A DNA stretch of 64,000 nt from DATARH01 sp036264235 (GTDB lineage: Bacteria > Pseudomonadota > Alphaproteobacteria > ATCC43930 > CGMCC-115725), in the NCBI GenBank assembly GCA_036264235.1, contig DATARH010000174.1, positions 1 through 64,000 on the forward strand, in the 5' to 3' direction. Below, piece by piece: positions 60,616 through 64,000 of this stretch; positions within the stretch are counted from its first letter, which is position 1; each line of letters starts with the position of its first letter. The notes beneath the pieces are model-generated. The model saw only the letters and a program-made list of their open reading frames with translations, had not been told where the DNA came from and made no database searches. The translations under genes and the position numbers were made by a program.

Positions 60616-62049
60616 TCACGCCTGGGTGCCGCCGACGGTCAGGCCATCCATGCGCAGCGTCGGCTGACCAACGCCGACCGGAACGCCCTGGCCGTCCTTG
60701 CCGCACGTGCCGACACCATCGTCGAGCTTCAGGTCGTTACCGACCATCGTGACCTTGGTCATCGCGTCGGGGCCGTTGCCGATCAGCGTCGCGCCCTTGA
60801 CCGCGGGCCCCACCTTGCCGTCATCAATGAGGTATGCCTCGGAGGCGGAAAACACGAATTTGCCGCTTGTGATATCGACGCTGCCGCCGCCGAAATTGAC
60901 GGCGTAGAGCCCGCGCTTGACCGAGCCGATGATCTCCGCTGGGTCCTGTTTGCCAGCCAACATGTAGGTGTTGGTCATCCGCGGGATCGGAACATGCGCG
61001 AAGCTCTGCCTCCGCCCGTTGCCGGTCGGCTTGGCGCCGAGCAGACGCGCGTTCATCCGGTCGTTCATATAGCCTTTTAGAATGCCGTCTTCGATCAGCG
61101 TGTTGTAAGCGCTTGGCGTACCCTCATCGTCGACGGTCAACGAACCGCGCCGATCGGGCATCGTGCCGTCGTCGACGACGGTGACTCCCGGCGCCGCGAC
61201 CCGCTGGCCGACTAGACCGGAGAAAGCAGAGGTTTTCTTGCGGTTGAAATCGCCTTCCAGGCCGTGACCGACCGCCTCGTGCAGCATGACCCCCGGCCAG
61301 CCAGGGCCGAGTACGACGGTCATCTCGCCGGCCGGCGCCGGCACCGAGCCAAGATTCACCAACGCCTGACGGAGCGCCTCGTCGGCCTGCGCCTTCCAGT
61401 TCTGCGGATCGAGGTAGTGCTCGTAAGTAACCCTGCCGCCGGCGCCATGCGAGCCCGTTTCCATGCGCTCGCCTTCGCCGACTACAACGGTCACGTTGAG
61501 CCGCACCAGCGGTCGAATGTCAGCGACGCGGCGCCCGTCAGGCCGCACGATCTGCACCGCCTGCCAGACGCCGCTGATCGAGGCCATGACCTGCCGTACG
61601 CGCGGGTCGCGGCTGCGTGCGTATGCGTCGATCTCCGCGAGCAGCTTTGTCTTGGCTCCGAGGTCGACTAGGCCGAGCGGGTTCCGATCGGTATAGAGGC
61701 TGCGATTCGTGCCGACCGGCGGTTCGGCCAAAGTCCCGGCATAGCCGCTGGCGACGGCGCGCACCGTTTGGCCGGCGCGGCGGATCGCCGCCTCCGACAA
61801 TTCGGAGGCATGCGCGTAGCCGGCGGCTTCGCCGGCCACGGCGCGTAGCCCAAAGCCCTGCGTAGTGTCGAACGACGCGCTCTTGATGCGGCCATCGTCG
61901 AGCGCAACGCTTTCCGACTGGCTGTATTCGAGGAACAATTCGCCATCATCCATACCGGCGAGGGTCTCGCTGACCAGCCGCTCGATCCGGCCCGGATCCA
62001 TGCCGGTGCGCTCGAAGAACAGGTCGTCGGTCACGGCGAGATTGGTCAT
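60616..62049 (-). CDS. tldD: TldD metalloprotease, catalytic subunit
   Basis: A 477-residue catalytic subunit of the TldD/TldE protease. The zinc motif HExxxH is HEAVGHGLEGDFN. N-terminal LFLEYSQSESVALDDGRIKSAS and GFGLRAVAGEAAGYAHASELS, and C-terminal GGSVDITSGKFVFSASEAYLIDDGK are family hallmarks. It lies upstream of and divergent from coxB, a frequent arrangement in alphaproteobacteria. The partner tldE/pmbA is 9.4 kb upstream in this window. Confidence 0.95.
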   Translation of the reverse strand: MTNLAVTDDLFFERTGMDPGRIERLVSETLAGMDDGELFLEYSQSESVALDDGRIKSASFDTTQGFGLRAVAGEAAGYAHASELSEAAIRRAGQTVRAVASGYAGTLAEPPVGTNRSLYTDRNPLGLVDLGAKTKLLAEIDAYARSRDPRVRQVMASISGVWQAVQIVRPDGRRVADIRPLVRLNVTVVVGEGERMETGSHGAGGRVTYEHYLDPQNWKAQADEALRQALVNLGSVPAPAGEMTVVLGPGWPGVMLHEAVGHGLEGDFNRKKTSAFSGLVGQRVAAPGVTVVDDGTMPDRRGSLTVDDEGTPSAYNTLIEDGILKGYMNDRMNARLLGAKPTGNGRRQSFAHVPIPRMTNTYMLAGKQDPAEIIGSVKRGLYAVNFGGGSVDITSGKFVFSASEAYLIDDGKVGPAVKGATLIGNGPDAMTKVTMVGNDLKLDDGVGTCGKDGQGVPVGVGQPTLRMDGLTVGGTQA

Positions 62050-62439
62050 GGCAAGCTATGCTTTCCGGCTGTGATCGCGGTGGCTTGGAATATGGGCTTC
62101 CGGGAGGCGCGGCGAAAGGCTTGACCGGGGCTGTCGGCCAAGCGGTTCGCCTCTCTGCGGCGGCTTGCCGCAATGGGTTACACGTCAGTCTAGGTCGTTG
62201 TCGCCCCGTTCGGCTTTGGTGTAGGGTCGCCGCTATCGGTTGCCGCCGCCGCCGGCCTGCATTTTCGAGGGTGGGCGGCGGCGCGGCTTTGGCAGCGCAG
62301 CGCGAAGCCCGGACGATCCCGCTCGGAAAAATTGGTCTCCGAATAGCGGCTCCGGGTGTCCGCCGGCGGCCCGGCCGATCGGTCTGCCCCGGTCGGGGCA
62401 ATCCTCGCAGAGAGGGGCTGCAAGGGCATGGTTCGGTAG
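62050..62439. other. 390-base intergenic region between tldD and coxB, no gene seen
   Basis: Both strands were read. Open frames here are GC-biased shadows with no start site, signal or family motif. The region must hold the divergent promoters of tldD and the cytochrome oxidase operon, but no hexamer pair stands out; TTGCCG at 62165-62170 with TCTAGG 18 bases later is the nearest and is poor. No long inverted repeat was found. Confidence 0.5.
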
Positions 62440-63357
62440 ATGCGAGCAATTCTTCCAAGATTTCTGCGGCGCGACCGCTGGCCGAGCGCCGCCTTGCTGC
62501 TGGTTGCTGCCATTGCCGCGGCGGGGGCGCTCGCCGTCTTCGCGGGTATGGCTTGGGCCGATCAGCCGCACCCATGGCAGCTCGGCATGCAGGCGCCGGC
62601 GACGCCAATCAAGGAGCGAATCCACCACTTCCACAATGCGCTATTGGTCATCATTTTCCTGATCACGGTGTTCGTGCTGGGCCTGTTGCTCGTCACGATC
62701 ATTCGTTTCAGCGCCAAGCGTCACCCGGTGCCGACGCGGACCACGCACAACCCGGTCATCGAGATCCTGTGGACCGTCGTGCCGGTGCTGATCCTGGTCG
62801 GAATCGCGATCCCGTCCTTCAAGCTGATGTACTACATGGATGCGGTGCCGGACGCGAAGATGACGATCAAGGTCACCGGCCATCAGTGGTACTGGTCATA
62901 CGAGTATCCCGATCAGGGCAACCTCGCCTTCGACAGCAACATGATCCAGGACAAGGATCTGAAGCCCGGGCAGGAGCGGATGCTCGAGGTCGACAATCCG
63001 CTCGTCGTACCGGTCGGTACGACGGTCCGGGTCCAGGTCACCGGCACAGACGTGATCCACAGCTGGTTCATCCCATCGTTCGGGGTGCAGGAATACGCGA
63101 TCATAGGCCGCCTCAACGAGGCGTGGATGCGGGTCCTAGAGCCGGGGATCTACCGCGGCGAGTGCAACCAGATTTGCGGCGTCAACCATGCCTACATGCC
63201 GATTGTCGTAAAGGCGGTGTCGCAAGCCGATTTCGACAAGTGGCTGAGCGACGCCAAAAAGAAATTCGCCGTCGCGCCGACGGCGCCCCTCGTGACAAAT
63301 ACCGCGGCTTCGTCCGCCTCTGGCAGCGGTGCCGTGATTGCCGCCGCCGGCAAGTAA
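62440..63357 (+). CDS. coxB: Cytochrome c oxidase subunit II
   Basis: A 305-residue subunit that takes electrons from cytochrome c through the CuA centre. An N-terminal signal or anchor helix, then two membrane helices (LLVIIFLITVFVLGLLLVTII and IEILWTVVPVLILVGIAIPSF). The aromatic patch is HQWYWSYEYPD. CuA ligands: His in DVIHSWFIPSFGV, two Cys in GECNQICGVNH, then His and Met in NHAYMPI. The Glu usually found between the cysteines (CSEIC) is Gln here. Subunit I follows 16 bases downstream. Confidence 0.94.
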   Translation: MRAILPRFLRRDRWPSAALLLVAAIAAAGALAVFAGMAWADQPHPWQLGMQAPATPIKERIHHFHNALLVIIFLITVFVLGLLLVTIIRFSAKRHPVPTRTTHNPVIEILWTVVPVLILVGIAIPSFKLMYYMDAVPDAKMTIKVTGHQWYWSYEYPDQGNLAFDSNMIQDKDLKPGQERMLEVDNPLVVPVGTTVRVQVTGTDVIHSWFIPSFGVQEYAIIGRLNEAWMRVLEPGIYRGECNQICGVNHAYMPIVVKAVSQADFDKWLSDAKKKFAVAPTAPLVTNTAASSASGSGAVIAAAGK

Positions 63358-63373
63358 ATCGAAGAGGTCTCCG

Positions 63374-64000
63374 ATGGCTTATGCCCACGATGCGACCGCC
63401 GATCTCCACGATCACCGGCCGGGGTTTTTCGTCCGCTGGTTCTGTTCGACGAACCATAAGGACATCGGCTCGCTGTACCTGATCTTCGCGATCTGCGCCG
63501 GGCTGATCGGTGGCTTCATGTCGCTGCTGTTTCGGATTCAGCTGTCGCATCCGGGCAACGAGTTTCTCGACCACCAAACCTACAATGTGATCGTCACCGC
63601 GCACGGGCTGATCATGATCTTCTTCATGGTCATGCCGGCGATGATCGGCGGGTTCGGCAACTGGTTTGTGCCGCTGATGATCGGGGCGCCCGACATGGCG
63701 TTCCCGCGGATGAACAACATCAGCTTCTGGCTGCTGATCCCATCCTTCGCCCTCCTCTTGGGTTCGGCATTCGTCGGGGCGGGGCAGGGGGTCAATGGCG
63801 CCGGCGCTGGGGTTGGCTGGACGCTTTATCCGCCACTGTCGGAAGCGGGCCCGGGAGGTCATCCCGGCCCCTCGGTCGATATGGCGATCCTCTCGATCCA
63901 TCTTGCCGGCGCCTCGTCGATCATGGGTGCGATCAACTTCATCACGACGATCTTCAACATGCGCGCCCCGGGCATGACGCTGCACCGGATGCCGCTGTTC
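63374..64000 (+). CDS. coxA: Cytochrome c oxidase subunit I (3' end outside window)
   Basis: The first 209 codons of subunit I, which runs off the window. MAYAHDATADLHDHRPGFF, then the universal WFCSTNHKDIGSLYLIF. The low-spin heme ligand is in VTAHGLIMIFFMVMPAMIGGFGNWFVPLMIG, where His of TAHG is the first axial ligand. ISFWLLIPSFALLLGS and WTLYPPLS follow. Downstream ctaB and coxC-type genes would be expected beyond the edge. Confidence 0.95.
   Translation, partial: MAYAHDATADLHDHRPGFFVRWFCSTNHKDIGSLYLIFAICAGLIGGFMSLLFRIQLSHPGNEFLDHQTYNVIVTAHGLIMIFFMVMPAMIGGFGNWFVPLMIGAPDMAFPRMNNISFWLLIPSFALLLGSAFVGAGQGVNGAGAGVGWTLYPPLSEAGPGGHPGPSVDMAILSIHLAGASSIMGAINFITTIFNMRAPGMTLHRMPLF

Noticed and set aside
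62058..63482. A 474-codon frame across the coxB region
   Set aside because: Out of frame with clear coxB and coxA, no motifs.

Overview
The window is a 64 kb piece of a GC-rich chromosome, most likely from an alphaproteobacterium. The evidence is the set of neighbourhoods typical of that class: a SUV3-like helicase next to an S4-domain protein, with fdxA and carD further on; tldD upstream of coxB-coxA; accA beside xerD, aroK and aroB; and an RND pump followed by a MarR gene. No rRNA, tRNA, insertion sequence, prophage or CRISPR array was seen. The order within the class (Rhodospirillales/Reyranellales-like or Hyphomicrobiales-like) cannot be settled by eye. One short palindromic element near 60.55 kb resembles dispersed repeats of Bradyrhizobium-type genomes.

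Layout. 0-4 kb: the end of a polyamine ABC permease, a methyltransferase, a small basic ORF and a CoA-transferase. 3.9-8.9 kb: an RND efflux adaptor, its pump and a MarR regulator. 9-14.6 kb: an SDR, a Sir2 deacylase, an RlmM-like methyltransferase, and a minus-strand set of soluble histidine kinase, HerA-like ATPase and hypothetical protein. 14.7-27.9 kb: helicase and S4 protein, then about 8 kb of cell-envelope sugar genes (extensin-like lipoprotein, epimerase, DegT aminotransferase, small EamA transporter, polyprenyl-phosphate glycosyltransferase, methyltransferase, GT39-like transferase, another glycosyltransferase), then fdxA, carD and a metallophosphatase homologue that has lost most metal ligands. 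The sugar genes contain each step of an Arn-like scheme: make an amino sugar, load it on a lipid carrier, flip it, transfer it.

27.9-39.6 kb: two SDRs and a MalK/UgpC-type sugar importer with no binding protein, a CLC transporter with CBS domains, a MotB-like/MotA-like pair, an inositol monophosphatase, and efp divergent from epmA, which lysylates EF-P. 39.6-42.4 kb: a run of five small secreted proteins rich in Gly, Ser, Ala and Thr, with terminators and palindromes between them. This is the least explained part of the window and the best candidate for an undescribed system.

42.5-64 kb is mostly housekeeping: an SDR with an altered active site, an MFS transporter, a DUF2076 protein, accA, xerD with a 46-residue membrane protein, aroK-aroB, a ribbon-helix-helix protein, tldE/pmbA, ubiD, a second MFS transporter, an ETF-lysine-methyltransferase-like enzyme, ubiA, rsmE, gshA, a secreted clan GH-A hydrolase, tldD, and the start of the cytochrome oxidase operon (coxB, 5' part of coxA). 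Most genes are tightly packed with 1-20 base overlaps. Starts were moved from the longest open frame where a Shine-Dalgarno site, a family N-terminus or a neighbour argued for it.
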